Below are positions 45,105 to 54,801 of a stretch of DNA of 64,000 nucleotides, piece by piece; position 1 is the first letter of the stretch; each line of letters starts with the position of its first letter. The stretch spans positions 33,685 through 97,684 of the forward strand of contig NZ_AYMV01000016.1 of the NCBI RefSeq assembly GCF_000633415.1. Reading direction: 5' to 3'. The notes under the pieces were generated by a model. The model searched no databases, was not told the origin of the DNA, and saw nothing but the letters and a program-made list of their open reading frames with translations. This DNA is from Leucobacter sp. PH1c (lineage in GTDB: Bacteria; Actinomycetota; Actinomycetes; Actinomycetales; Microbacteriaceae). Made by a program: the position numbers and the translations under genes.

Positions 45105-48100
45105 TCATCGGAGGCGCAATCCGCGTCGGCGGCGCACCCAGATCGCGGAGGCCGCGAGGAGCGCGATGGCGGCGAGCCCCGCGCCCGCGATGCTCAGCGC
45201 GTCGGAGCTGACCCCGCCGGTGAGGGGCACCTCAAGCGCCGGGGCGGGGACGTTGACGAAGCGGTAGACAGCGTGCTGGCCGATCCCGACCGTCACGGAG
45301 TCGCGCTCATCGACGCGCTGCCACGAGCAGCCGCCCGCCTGGGTGGCGTCCGGGAGGCACCGTTCGACGCGGTCGAGTAGGTACGCGAGCGGGGTCGCCG
45401 GGTCGTGCAGGGCCTCGGAGAGGGCGTAGCCGCGGGCCGGGACCACCGCGAAGGTGTTCGCTGCGGAGCGCGTGTTGGCACCGGAGACGGTGCGCGGCTG
45501 CCCGCCGCCGTCGGGGGTGGCGGTGAGGTCCCAGCCCGCGGAGCTCGCGGTGCCGCCGCTCACCTGCTTGAGCAGGGTGAGGGTCGAGACGCAGCGCACG
45601 GTGTTCGTGATCTGGAGGGTGTTCGCCCCGGGCACGAGCGTCGTCTGGGCGGGGAGCGCCTCGTCGACGGAGCTGCCGCCGCGCTGGGTGAGCCGCTGCG
45701 AGGTGAGCGTGCACCCGGGGAGCTTCGCCGCGTCGATCGCGGTCGTCTCGTCGACGGTCACGGATCCGCCCGACTGGTATCCGGCGCGCGGGGAGCCCCA
45801 CGTCTGCGGGGTCTGCCCCGCACCGCCCGGGCCGCTCAGCGTCGCGGTCGCGCCGAGGCCGTCGGGTAGGCTGCCCTCGTCGCCGGGGATCCGGAAGCTG
45901 CCGGTCTGGGCCCCGGTCTCGTCGACCACGCGCCAGACCTTGTCCACCTGCACCGTTGCGGCGAGATCGGGGGCCCGGTTGTACACGACGCAGTTCACGG
46001 CCTCGTTCTGCGGCACGGTGACGCGGACGCCGTCCGTGACGTTCGCGACGGGGGTGACGCGCTGCTGGGTGACGAGGTTCGTGCACACGGCGTTCTGGCC
46101 GCCGACGGGAACGATCTGGTACCCGGGCTGCTGGGTCTCCGCGAGGGTCACGGCGGCGCTCGTGGTGCCGCCCGCGAAGCTGAGCGGGAAAGCGACCGTG
46201 CCGGTGCCGTCGTCCTCGGTGACGCGCGTGGCGGGAGTCGGGAGGGTGGCGCCAGCGCCCGGGTTGGAGACGGTGAACTCCCAGCCAGCCGGCGCGGGGA
46301 TCGCCCCCGTGGTCTGCCCGGCGGGGGTGCCGCGCGGCACGATCATCTTCGTGACGGTGAGCTGGCCCTTGCAGGCGCCCTGCGCGAGCGCCCGGAGGGT
46401 GTTCCCCGCGTCGGCGTAGTTGCTCGTCTGGTAGTAGTCGCTCCCCGCCGTGGGGCCCGAGATCGCGCGGAGGTTCGCGGCGTTCGCGGCGCCCGAGACG
46501 CCGGCCCCCACGCCGAAGGCAATCACGCGGGTGTCCTGGGCCTTCAGGAGGTTCGCGGAGAAGATGCCGTTCTCCACCTCGGTGAAGCGGGTCGCATTGC
46601 CCGGCCCGCTCGCGTTCGGCCCCCAGAAGGTGGGCTGTCCGTCGGTGATCACGACGGCCACGTCGTAGGGATTCGTCGCGCGCTCCCGGGCCGCGGTCGC
46701 GAGGGCCTCGTCCCAGTTCGTTCCGCCATTCGCGTTCCAGCTCGCCCAGCGCGACTTGAACGCGTCGGCCTGCGCCTGCGTCGCCACCGAGGTGAGCGCC
46801 GGGTAGTTCTGGCCGGCGCTCGTGGCGGGCGAGGAGTCCGAGAAGGAGAAGAGGGACATGCGCGACGGGGTGCCGACGAGCGCGTCGGCGAAGGCGCCGG
46901 CCGCCGATTTGAGAGCGCCCACGGAGCCGGACACCGACCCCGAGAGGTCGAGGATCAGCGCGACGTCGATCCCGCAGCTCTGGGTGAGCGCCGGGTTCGC
47001 GCGCGACTGCTGCCAGATCCCGTTCGAGGCGGTGCTCGTGTCCTCGCTCGAGTTGTACATGAAATCGCTCGTGGAGCGGTAGCTCTCGCCGGACTGGAGC
47101 GCGCTCCCCGTGCGGAAGCGGTAGTCGCTGAGGCTCGCGCCGCCGTTCGGGCCGGTCCCGAGCGCGGTGTTCGTGAACCAGCCGCTCGGCACGCCGTCGC
47201 TCGGCTGCACCACCCAGAACCGGCTATTCCGGTTCGCGCCGCCCGTCTGCGTGTTCGGCACTTCGAAGACGCACTCGCCGTTCGTGTCCGAGACGCAACG
47301 CGCCCAGCCAGCGCCGGAACCGCTCACCCCGTCGGGCCGCGTGCCGCTCGGAGCGGTGGTCCCCGTGTTCAGCAGCAGCGTAACGCCCGCGAGCTTCGTG
47401 ATGCCGCCGGCCGCGGTGCGATCGCCGCCCGTCGAGACGATGATCTTGGCGGGCGGGATCGGAGTGTTCACGAAATCGCCGAAGTTGTACGTCGTGCCGC
47501 CCCAGGCGCCCGTGTTCCCGGAGCCGGGGATCTCGCGCCAGGCGGTGCCCGGTCCGGCGAAGCCCGCGGGTGCGGCGGTCTGCTGCACCCGGTAGCGGCC
47601 GGTCGTCGCGACGCCGTTGCTCGTCGGGTTCGTGGCGGGGCTCAGGTACTTGACCTGGAACTCGCCCGGATCGGGATCCCGATCGAGGCCCGTACAGGGG
47701 GCGCTCGTGCAGTCGGTCACGGTCACCGTGGTGCCCCAGTTCGCACCGTTCTGGCGGGGCCCCTGGAGCGCGAAGGTCGCGCCGGGGACGAGGGCACCGC
47801 TCGGGTCGACCGCGCGCCAGTACACGTACGGCGCGGTCACGTCGGGGGCGTCGGGGCCCGCTGCGAGCGGCGCGATCGCCGCGTCCGCTCGGGCGAGCGG
47901 GGTGCTCGGCGCAGGATCGGTGGTCTCGGCTGCGGGCTGCTCCGTCGCTGGCTGCTCTGTTGCAGGCTGCTCCGTCGCGGGCGGCTCCGTTGCAGGCTGC
48001 TCCGTCGCGGGCGGCTCCGTGGCCGGAGTCTCGGTGGCGGGAGGGTCGGTGACGGGAGGGTCGGTGACGGGAGGCTCCGTCGTGCTCTCGGGCGCGACCG

Positions 48101-48626
48101 GCTCGGCGCGCACCGGCTGCGGAGACGCGCCGGCCGTTGCCGCGACGACCTCGGTCCACGCGCCCGCGGCCTCGCCTGCGTCGCCCGGGGCGAGGCGCAC
48201 GCGCAGGACGTCGCCGCTCACGAGCGCTTCGCGCGCGCCGGATCCGCTCGCGAGCGCGCTGATCGAGAACGCGCCCGGCTCGGCATCATGATCGATCGCG
48301 GCGGGATCCGCGACCCCGGCGGCGTCGACGGCGTCCGCGACCCGGATCGTGGGGCCGAGCTCGGAGCCGTCCGCCGCGAGGCGCTGCACCTCGAACACGG
48401 CTCCGATGACCGGGGCGTCGGCGGCGTCGACCGCGAGCCAGCGTGCGGCGGGAGCCTCGGCGGTCGGCGCGGGCTCCGCGGCGAGCGCGGGGACGGCTCC
48501 GAGCAGTGCGGTGGCGAACGCCGCGGCCGCTGCGATCCCGGCCCGCCGCCTCCCGCGTCCGTTTCGCGCGGGGGTGGCGCGGTGCGCACCCCGGCGAGCT
48601 CGGCCGAGCCAGTCCGTGAACCTCAT
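45105..48626 (-). CDS. Pilus tip adhesin with VWA domain
   Basis: 1173 aa. Signal peptide (AGIAAAAAFATALLGAVPALA), a Thr/Pro/Glu repeat region near residues 190-230 built from TEPPA and TEQPA units, CnaB-like regions, a von Willebrand A domain at about 540-720 (DVALILDLSGSVSG MIDAS, VVITDGQPTFW), more CnaB-like domains, and a sorting signal LEVPLTG with membrane helix and RRRRG tail. The sorting motif is VPLTG rather than LPxTG. Large VWA proteins of this build sit at pilus tips and bind host or surface ligands. First gene of the operon; ATG at 48626 after GAGAAGGGG. Confidence 0.92.
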   Translation of the reverse strand: MRFTDWLGRARRGAHRATPARNGRGRRRAGIAAAAAFATALLGAVPALAAEPAPTAEAPAARWLAVDAADAPVIGAVFEVQRLAADGSELGPTIRVADAVDAAGVADPAAIDHDAEPGAFSISALASGSGAREALVSGDVLRVRLAPGDAGEAAGAWTEVVAATAGASPQPVRAEPVAPESTTEPPVTDPPVTDPPATETPATEPPATEQPATEPPATEQPATEQPATEQPAAETTDPAPSTPLARADAAIAPLAAGPDAPDVTAPYVYWRAVDPSGALVPGATFALQGPRQNGANWGTTVTVTDCTSAPCTGLDRDPDPGEFQVKYLSPATNPTSNGVATTGRYRVQQTAAPAGFAGPGTAWREIPGSGNTGAWGGTTYNFGDFVNTPIPPAKIIVSTGGDRTAAGGITKLAGVTLLLNTGTTAPSGTRPDGVSGSGAGWARCVSDTNGECVFEVPNTQTGGANRNSRFWVVQPSDGVPSGWFTNTALGTGPNGGASLSDYRFRTGSALQSGESYRSTSDFMYNSSEDTSTASNGIWQQSRANPALTQSCGIDVALILDLSGSVSGSVGALKSAAGAFADALVGTPSRMSLFSFSDSSPATSAGQNYPALTSVATQAQADAFKSRWASWNANGGTNWDEALATAARERATNPYDVAVVITDGQPTFWGPNASGPGNATRFTEVENGIFSANLLKAQDTRVIAFGVGAGVSGAANAANLRAISGPTAGSDYYQTSNYADAGNTLRALAQGACKGQLTVTKMIVPRGTPAGQTTGAIPAPAGWEFTVSNPGAGATLPTPATRVTEDDGTGTVAFPLSFAGGTTSAAVTLAETQQPGYQIVPVGGQNAVCTNLVTQQRVTPVANVTDGVRVTVPQNEAVNCVVYNRAPDLAATVQVDKVWRVVDETGAQTGSFRIPGDEGSLPDGLGATATLSGPGGAGQTPQTWGSPRAGYQSGGSVTVDETTAIDAAKLPGCTLTSQRLTQRGGSSVDEALPAQTTLVPGANTLQITNTVRCVSTLTLLKQVSGGTASSAGWDLTATPDGGGQPRTVSGANTRSAANTFAVVPARGYALSEALHDPATPLAYLLDRVERCLPDATQAGGCSWQRVDERDSVTVGIGQHAVYRFVNVPAPALEVPLTGGVSSDALSIAGAGLAAIALLAASAIWVRRRRGLRLR

Positions 48627-48778
48627 CGTTTCCCCTTCTCCCGTCCGTGGACCCCTGCCTCAGATGGCTGCAACACAGCAGCCACATGGCAGGTCCCCAC
48701 CCAGGGGAAACGTTAAAAAATGGGTGGGGATTGGGGATCCGGGAGAATTACGTATTTTCCGAGACGAGGCTCGAACAC

Positions 48779-48817
48779 ACGCGTGCGGCGGCCCGGAAAC
48801 CGGGCCGCCGCACGCGT
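48779..48817 (-). terminator. Terminator hairpin after the DUF3027 gene
   Basis: A perfect 18-bp stem, ACGCGTGCGGCGGCCCGG at 48779-48796 and its complement at 48800-48817, AAA loop. It lies 32 bp beyond the DUF3027 gene and also insulates the pilus operon promoter (within 48627-48778). Confidence 0.85.
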
Positions 48818-48849
48818 TGGGGGGTGCTCTCGAGGAGCGCGGAAGCGGA

Positions 48850-49638
48850 TCAGTAGGAGCGGTCTACGCCCTCGTCGTCGTCATCCTCGTCGTCGTCATC
48901 CTCGGCGTCATCCGCGTCATCCGCGTCGGCGAAGAGCTCCGTGTCGTCCGATTCGTCGGCGCGGTCCTCGTCCGCGCGATCATCGGTGTCGTCGTCATCG
49001 GCATCGTCATCAGCGTCGTCGTCATCAGCGTCGTCGTCACCATTGGTGTCGAGTTCGTCGACGTCGACACCGTCAAGCTCGTCATCGAAGTCGCTGAAGT
49101 CGTTCTCGAGCAGGTCCTCGTCGCCGGGGGTCTCGTCCTCGTCGCGGAGTTCGTCCGCGGCGGCCTCGGCTGCGGCGGACTCCTCCGCCGCCTGCCGCGC
49201 CTGGGTCTCTCGGTACTGCGCGAGACGCTCCGACCAGGGCACCCACTCCGGGGCGACCACGGCGCCCGCGCCGGGCAGCAGCTCGACCTCGAGCACGGTG
49301 ACGGGGGCGTCCTCGTCCACCCGCGCGAGGGTCGCGGCCCAGCGCCACCCCGGGTACCCGGGAAGCCGGCACTCGAAGAACAGGGTGAGCACGTGCGCCT
49401 CCTGCACCTCGTGCCCGTCCTCAGCGCCGATCGTCGCCGCATCGGTGATCTCGAGGAGCGCCTGGCGCGCCTGCTCGCGCGCGGCGAGCAGCGCGGGATC
49501 CGCGGTGGGCAGCGCGGCCTCGACCGCTTCGGCCTGCTCGCCGGGCTCGGCCCGCTCGCTCGCGTTCAGTTCCATCGTCTCCGCAGCCATCGTCTGAGCC
49601 GTCTCCTTCATGCCGTCCGTCTCCGCCGCCTCAGACAT
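48850..49638 (-). CDS. DUF3027 protein with Asp-rich tail
   Basis: 262 aa. Core at about 60-150 (HVLTLFFECRLPGYPGWRWAATLARV, VLEVELLPGAGAVVAPEWVPWSERL) is the actinobacterial DUF3027 signature. The last 100 residues are extremely acidic, with long runs of Asp broken by Ala and Glu. Function unknown. ATG at 49638 overlaps the end of the cold-shock gene by 8 bp, and such pairs recur in related genomes, so the two are probably co-expressed. An ATG three codons upstream is an alternative. Confidence 0.87.
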   Translation of the reverse strand: MSEAAETDGMKETAQTMAAETMELNASERAEPGEQAEAVEAALPTADPALLAAREQARQALLEITDAATIGAEDGHEVQEAHVLTLFFECRLPGYPGWRWAATLARVDEDAPVTVLEVELLPGAGAVVAPEWVPWSERLAQYRETQARQAAEESAAAEAAADELRDEDETPGDEDLLENDFSDFDDELDGVDVDELDTNGDDDADDDDADDDADDDDTDDRADEDRADESDDTELFADADDADDAEDDDDEDDDDEGVDRSY

Positions 49639-50008
49639 CGAAATCATCCGCGACTCGACGCAGCATCGTGGCCACCTGGCGCGACTGCGCGCGCTCGGGG
49701 TACTGTCCGTTCTTCAGCCGGCCGCCCAGACCGTCGAGCAGCTTCACGAGGTCCTCGATGATGATCGCCATCTCGTCGGCGGACTTCCGGTTACGCTTCG
49801 CGAGCTTCGGGGTATCGAGCACGCGCACGGACAGCGCCTGCGGCCCGCGGCGCCCGTCGGCGACGCTGTACTCGACGCGGGTTCCCTGCTGCACCTCGAC
49901 ACCCTCGGGGAGCACCGACGCGTGTAGGTACACCTGCGCGCCATCCTCGCCCTGAATGAACCCGAAGCCCTTGGCCTCGTCGTAGAACCTGACCTTGCCG
50001 TTCGGCAT
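49631..50008 (-). CDS. Cold-shock-domain protein with C-terminal extension
   Basis: 125 aa. Residues 1-65 are a cold-shock domain with RNP1-like KGFGFIQ and RNP2-like VYLHASVL; the rest (KSADEMAIIIEDLVKLLDGL) is a helical extension not found in ordinary CspA. Binds single-stranded nucleic acid. ATG at 50008 is followed by MPNGKVRFYDEA. Coupled to the DUF3027 gene. Confidence 0.93.
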   Translation of the reverse strand: MPNGKVRFYDEAKGFGFIQGEDGAQVYLHASVLPEGVEVQQGTRVEYSVADGRRGPQALSVRVLDTPKLAKRNRKSADEMAIIIEDLVKLLDGLGGRLKNGQYPERAQSRQVATMLRRVADDFDV

Positions 50009-50151
50009 GCCTCGTTCCTTTCCGTCTCGGCGGGCGCTCGCCTCCCCCGCTCGCGCACGACCGTGCCGGCGGTGCGCACCCGCATATCCACGCAAGTCTA
50101 CCGCCCCAATCTCCCGCCCACGATGAGCTTGGACGCGGTAAAATGGTGCGG

Positions 50152-50418
50152 ATGTCCACTGAATCCAGCACCCCATCGATCCTCGAGCGGATCCTCGCGT
50201 ACAGCTCGCTCACGATCATCGCCGCCGCGCTGCTCTCCTTCTTCGCGACGCTGATCGTCGGGCTCAACAACCGCGAGGCCATGGCGGAGGGCCTGTGGCC
50301 CATCGTCTACGGGATCTCGCTCATCGCACTGCCGGTCGGATTCGTCCTCCTGGTGCTCCTGCTCATCGTGAGCCAGGCGCGACGCCGCCGCGAGCTCCGT
50401 CGGAACATCCCGGGCTGA
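50152..50418 (+). CDS. Small two-helix membrane protein
   Basis: 88 aa with two membrane helices (LTIIAAALLSFFATLIVGL and IVYGISLIALPVGFVLLVLLLIV) and a basic C-terminus. ATG at 50152 lies 7 nt after TAAAAT (50139-50144), a leaderless arrangement. Unknown function; 17 bp upstream of the helicase-associated gene and probably co-transcribed. Confidence 0.82.
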   Translation: MSTESSTPSILERILAYSSLTIIAAALLSFFATLIVGLNNREAMAEGLWPIVYGISLIALPVGFVLLVLLLIVSQARRRRELRRNIPG

Positions 50419-50435
50419 GGACGAAGGCGCTTCCG

Positions 50436-52331
50436 ATGAGTGGCACTCTCGCGCTCGCCTCCGCGCTCGCGGAGATGGATCGCGATGCCCTGCACGCGCT
50501 CGTCGCGGCCCGGCGCCCCTACGCCGCCGCCGGGATCACCGATCCGATCGGGCTCGCCGCGGAGCTCCTCCGGCCGGACTCGATCCAGCGCGCGATCCTC
50601 CCTCTCGACCGGGGCGCGCTCCACGTGCTCGCCCAGCTGGCGGAGCTCCCCGGCACGGGCGGCCCGCGCAGCGCGGAGCCCGGCACCACCGCGGCGCTCA
50701 CAGCGCTCGGGCTCGTCGGCGCGCAGCGCGGTGAGCCGGTCGCGCTCCCCGAGGTCACGGAGGCGCTCCAGGCCGCCCTCGCCGAGGCGGGCGTCGCCGC
50801 TGCCGAGCTCGCCGCCGAGCCAGCCCCGCGGGAGCAGAACGCTGCGGCGGGCGATACCGGCACCTGGTACTCCCCCGCGCTCACCGCGATCGGGCAATCC
50901 GCGGAGATCCTGCGCGCTCTCGCCGCGCGCCCGCTCAAGCTCAATCGCAACGGCACCGTCGCCGTCGCGGCTGTCCGCGCCCTCGCCGATGCGACGGGGA
51001 TCGACGCCGGAGTCGTCCCCCGGGCGCTCACCGCCCTCGACGCCGCGGAGCTCACCGCCGCGCAGCCTGACGCGCAGCTCCTCCTCACCACGGCCGTCGC
51101 ACGCGCCTGGCTGGCGCACGATCACCGAGCACGCTGGGAGCAGCTCGCCGAGGCGCTCCTCGCCGCGCTGCCGCAGGCGCTCCGCCGCACCCTCTCGGAG
51201 GTCCCCGGCCGGCTCGCCGAAGCGAGCGAGCGGATCCCGCACCGCTTCCCCCTGCTCCCCTCCGCCGAGCGCGCCGCGGCGACCGCGTACGTCGAGGTCG
51301 CCGAGCAGTTCGGCTGCACCGTCGATGGCGTGCTCTCCCCGCCGGCGCTCGCGCTGCTCGCCGGCGACACCGCCGCCGCGCGCGAGCTCATCGCCCGGGA
51401 CACCCCGGGGGTCGCACCGGGCGTCTACGTGCAGCCCGATCTGAGCGTCGTGGTGCCCGGCCCCCTCGCCCCCGCCGACGAGGCCGCGCTCGCCGCGATC
51501 TCGCGCCCCGAGCAGATCGGGGTGGCCTCCACCCGCCGTATCTCGGAGGGCAGCCTGGGCGATGCGCTCGAACAGGGCATCACCCCGGCCGCCGCGCGCG
51601 AGTTCATCGCCGGGCTCTCCCTCACCGGCGTCCCGCAGCCGCTCGAGTACCTCCTGTCGAGCCGCGCGGAGCGCGTCGGCGAGCTCGTCGTGCACGAGCA
51701 CACGGGCGACGAGGGCCGCACCCGCGTTGCAGTGGCCCGCCCGGAGCTCGCGGAGACGCTCCTCGTCGATCGCGCGCTGCAGCACCTCCAGCTCATGCGT
51801 GGCCTGCCGACCGCGGACGGGGCCGCACAGCTGTTCTCCCGCCTCCGTGCAGAGCACGTCCTCTCGGCGCTCGCCGACGCCCGCTACCAGCCGAGCAGCG
51901 CCGTGGCGGGGGCTGCTCCGGACGCCGCGCCAGCGGGATCCGACCCCACCGGATCCGAGGCCGCCGGATCCGAGGCCGCCGGATCCGAGTCCACGGGCGC
52001 CGCGTCCGCGGGTGCCGCGGGATCCGATCCGCACCCGCCCACCGCGGCGACCCCTGTGGCCCCGCTCACCGAGGCGCTCATCGCCCTGGTCGACCGGGTG
52101 CACACGGCGGCGCGCTCGGAGCCTGGCACGGGCGAGTTCACCCGCCACCTGGAGCTCGCGATGCGCGACAAGCGGCCCGTCCGAGTCACCGCGGAGGCCC
52201 GCGGCCAGGTCCACGAGTTCACGCTGCTGCCGGTGTCCGTATCGGGCGGGCGCCTCCGCGCGACCGACCAGCTCGCGGGCGTGGAGCGCACGCTCCCCGT
52301 CAGCATGATCACCGCCGTCGAGCCGGTCTGA
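50436..52331 (+). CDS. Helicase-associated (XPB/Ssl2-like N-terminal) domain protein
   Basis: 631 aa, almost wholly helical, without Walker motifs. It resembles the actinobacterial helicase-C-associated proteins that precede XPB-type helicases: LASALAEMDRDALHALVAARRPYAA at the start, GVYVQPDLSVVVPGPLAPADEAAL in the middle, and an unrelated Ser/Gly/Ala-rich linker (GSEAAGSEAAGSES repeats, about residues 500-530) before the C-terminal domain. Likely partner of the helicase 50 bp downstream. Confidence 0.85.
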   Translation: MSGTLALASALAEMDRDALHALVAARRPYAAAGITDPIGLAAELLRPDSIQRAILPLDRGALHVLAQLAELPGTGGPRSAEPGTTAALTALGLVGAQRGEPVALPEVTEALQAALAEAGVAAAELAAEPAPREQNAAAGDTGTWYSPALTAIGQSAEILRALAARPLKLNRNGTVAVAAVRALADATGIDAGVVPRALTALDAAELTAAQPDAQLLLTTAVARAWLAHDHRARWEQLAEALLAALPQALRRTLSEVPGRLAEASERIPHRFPLLPSAERAAATAYVEVAEQFGCTVDGVLSPPALALLAGDTAAARELIARDTPGVAPGVYVQPDLSVVVPGPLAPADEAALAAISRPEQIGVASTRRISEGSLGDALEQGITPAAAREFIAGLSLTGVPQPLEYLLSSRAERVGELVVHEHTGDEGRTRVAVARPELAETLLVDRALQHLQLMRGLPTADGAAQLFSRLRAEHVLSALADARYQPSSAVAGAAPDAAPAGSDPTGSEAAGSEAAGSESTGAASAGAAGSDPHPPTAATPVAPLTEALIALVDRVHTAARSEPGTGEFTRHLELAMRDKRPVRVTAEARGQVHEFTLLPVSVSGGRLRATDQLAGVERTLPVSMITAVEPV

Positions 52332-52381
52332 CGGGCCCCCTCCCACCCGCCGCGCACGCGACGCGAGTACAGTAGATCCTT

Positions 52382-54025
52382 ATGACTCTCGGCCCCCTCA
52401 TCGTGCAGAGCGATCACACCGTCCTCCTCGAGGTCGCGCACCCCGACGCGGAGGACGCGCGCCACGAGCTCGCCGTGTTCGCGGAGCTCGAGCGCGCTCC
52501 CGAGCACATCCACACCTACCGCGTCACCCGGCTCGGGCTGTGGAACGCGCGGGCCGCGGGGCACACGGCCGAGGAGATCCTCGACACGCTGAACCGGCAC
52601 GCGAAGTTCCCTGTGCCGAGCGGGGTGGCGAACGAGATCGCCGACACCATGCGCCGCTACGGGCGCCTCACGATCGAGCGGGACGACGAGGGCGCGCTCG
52701 TGCTCCGCTCGGAGGATCCCGCCGTGCTGCGCGAGGTGACGAGCGCGAAGAAGATCGCGCCGCTGCTCGGCAACAAGATCGACGACCGCACCTACCCGGT
52801 CGAGGCTTGGGCCCGCGGCGAGCTCAAGCAGCAGCTCGTGGCGCGCGGCTGGCCCGCCGAGGACCTCGCGGGGTACACCCCGGGCGAACCCTACGACATC
52901 GAGCTCGCCGAGGGCGACTGGCAGCTCCGCGACTACCAGGCCAAGGCAGTCGAGGCGTTCCAGAAGGGCGGCTCGGGCGTCGTCGTGCTCCCGTGCGGCG
53001 CGGGCAAGACGATCGTCGGCGCGGCCTCGATGGTCGCGGTCGGCGCGAAGACGCTGATCCTCGTCACAAACGCCGTGTCCGCGCGGCAGTGGCGCGACGA
53101 GCTGCTGCGCCGCACCTCGCTCACCGAGGACGAGATCGGCGAGTACTCCGGCCAGGTGAAAGAAGTGAAGCCCGTCACGATCGCCACCTACCAGATCCTC
53201 ACGAGCAAGCGGAAGGGCGAGTATGCCCACCTCTCTCTGCTCGATGCCGAGGACTGGGGCGTGATCGTCTACGACGAGGTGCACCTCCTCCCCGCGCCCG
53301 TGTTCAAGCTGACCGCCGATCTGCAGGCCCGCCGCAGGCTCGGCCTCACGGCGACCCTCGTGCGCGAGGACGGCCGCGAGGGCGACGTGTTCAGCCTCAT
53401 CGGGCCGAAGCGCTACGACGCCGCGTGGAAGGACATCGAGGCGCAGGGCTTCATCGCCCCGGCGGCCTGCTTCGAGGTGCGCGTCGATCTCGGCGAGGCC
53501 GAGCGCATGGAGTACGCCATCGCGGAGGACCAGGACCGCTACCGGATCGCGTCGAGCACGCCCGTGAAGGAGCGCGTCGCCCGCCGCATCATCGCGAACC
53601 ATCCCGGCGAGAGCATCCTCGTGATCGGCCAGTACATCGACCAGCTCGAGTCGATGGCGGAGGCCCTCGGCGCCCCGCTCATCACGGGGCAGACCCCGGT
53701 CGACGAGCGCGAGGAGCTCTTCGGCGCCTTCCGCACGGGCGCGGAGAAGATCCTCGTCGTGTCGAAGGTCGCGAATTTCTCCGTAGATCTCCCGGATGCG
53801 TCGGTCGCGATCCAGATCTCGGGGTCCTTCGGTTCCCGCCAGGAGGAGGCGCAGCGGCTCGGCCGCCTGCTGCGCCCGAAGTCGAACGGTGCCACGGCCT
53901 CGTTCTACACGCTCATCACGCGCGACACCGTCGACCAGGACTTCGCGCAGAACCGGCAGCGCTTCCTCGCGGAGCAGGGCTACGCCTACACGATTCTCGA
54001 CGAGGATCAGCTGGCCGGATCCTGA
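52382..54025 (+). CDS. XPB-type DNA repair helicase (SF2)
   Basis: 547 aa. N-terminal damage-recognition-like domain, then SF2 motifs: Walker A PCGAGKTIVGA, DEVH box in VYDEVHLL, TATLVREDGREG with the RED motif of XPB, motif V-VI in ISGSFGSRQEEAQRLGRLLRP. Unwinds DNA with ATP, presumably in repair. ATG lies 8 nt after TACAGT (52368-52373), so probably its own leaderless promoter. Confidence 0.95.
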   Translation: MTLGPLIVQSDHTVLLEVAHPDAEDARHELAVFAELERAPEHIHTYRVTRLGLWNARAAGHTAEEILDTLNRHAKFPVPSGVANEIADTMRRYGRLTIERDDEGALVLRSEDPAVLREVTSAKKIAPLLGNKIDDRTYPVEAWARGELKQQLVARGWPAEDLAGYTPGEPYDIELAEGDWQLRDYQAKAVEAFQKGGSGVVVLPCGAGKTIVGAASMVAVGAKTLILVTNAVSARQWRDELLRRTSLTEDEIGEYSGQVKEVKPVTIATYQILTSKRKGEYAHLSLLDAEDWGVIVYDEVHLLPAPVFKLTADLQARRRLGLTATLVREDGREGDVFSLIGPKRYDAAWKDIEAQGFIAPAACFEVRVDLGEAERMEYAIAEDQDRYRIASSTPVKERVARRIIANHPGESILVIGQYIDQLESMAEALGAPLITGQTPVDEREELFGAFRTGAEKILVVSKVANFSVDLPDASVAIQISGSFGSRQEEAQRLGRLLRPKSNGATASFYTLITRDTVDQDFAQNRQRFLAEQGYAYTILDEDQLAGS

Positions 54026-54098
54026 CGGGTGGGCGCAGGTTCCCCACACGCCCGCGCATTTCCAGCCACTTCATAGCAAACGATCAGAGACTGGTCTC

Positions 54099-54800
54099 AT
54101 GAACACTCAGCCCAAGGGACCCCGGATTCTGATCGTTGACGACGAGCCCAGCATTCGCGAGCTGCTCAGCACGAGCCTCCGTTTCGCAGGGTTCGGTGTG
54201 CGCGCCGTCGCCAACGGCGCACAGACCATCTCGGCCGTGCTTGAGGAGGAGCCCGATCTCATCGTGCTCGACGTCATGCTGCCGGACATGAACGGCTTCA
54301 GCGTGACCAAGCGTCTGCGCTCGGCCGGCTACACCGCGCCCATCATCTTCCTCACGGCGAAGGACGACACCGAGGACAAGATCGAGGGCCTCACGGTCGG
54401 CGGCGACGACTACGTCACGAAGCCGTTCAGCCTCGACGAGATCATCGCCCGGATCAAGGCGGTGCTGCGCCGCACGATCCAGGAGGACGAGGACTCGATC
54501 CTCTCGGTCGGCCCGATCACGATGGATCAGGACACGCACGAGGTGACCGTCGAGGGCGCCGCCGTCGAGCTCTCCCCCACCGAGTTCAAGCTGCTCCGCT
54601 ACCTCATGCAGAACGCGAACCGCGTGCTCTCGAAGGCGCAGATCCTCGATCACGTCTGGGAGTACGACTTCAACGGCGACGCCGGCATCGTGGAGTCCTA
54701 CATCTCCTACCTGCGTCGCAAGCTCGACCCGCTGACCGAGGAGTCGCTCATCCAGACGAAGCGCGGTTTCGGGTACATGCTCAAGACCGAAGCGAAGTAG
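54099..54800 (+). CDS. Response regulator, OmpR type (TrcR/MprA-like)
   Basis: 233 aa. Receiver with DDE, phospho-Asp in LIVLDVMLPDMNGF, Lys in VTKPFSLDEI; winged-helix DNA-binding domain at about 135-230 (LSPTEFKLLRYLMQNANRVLSKAQIL, VESYISYLRRKLD, TKRGFGYML). Stop and kinase start are 1 bp apart. Targets unknown. Confidence 0.95.
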   Translation: MNTQPKGPRILIVDDEPSIRELLSTSLRFAGFGVRAVANGAQTISAVLEEEPDLIVLDVMLPDMNGFSVTKRLRSAGYTAPIIFLTAKDDTEDKIEGLTVGGDDYVTKPFSLDEIIARIKAVLRRTIQEDEDSILSVGPITMDQDTHEVTVEGAAVELSPTEFKLLRYLMQNANRVLSKAQILDHVWEYDFNGDAGIVESYISYLRRKLDPLTEESLIQTKRGFGYMLKTEAK

Positions 54801-54801
54801 G

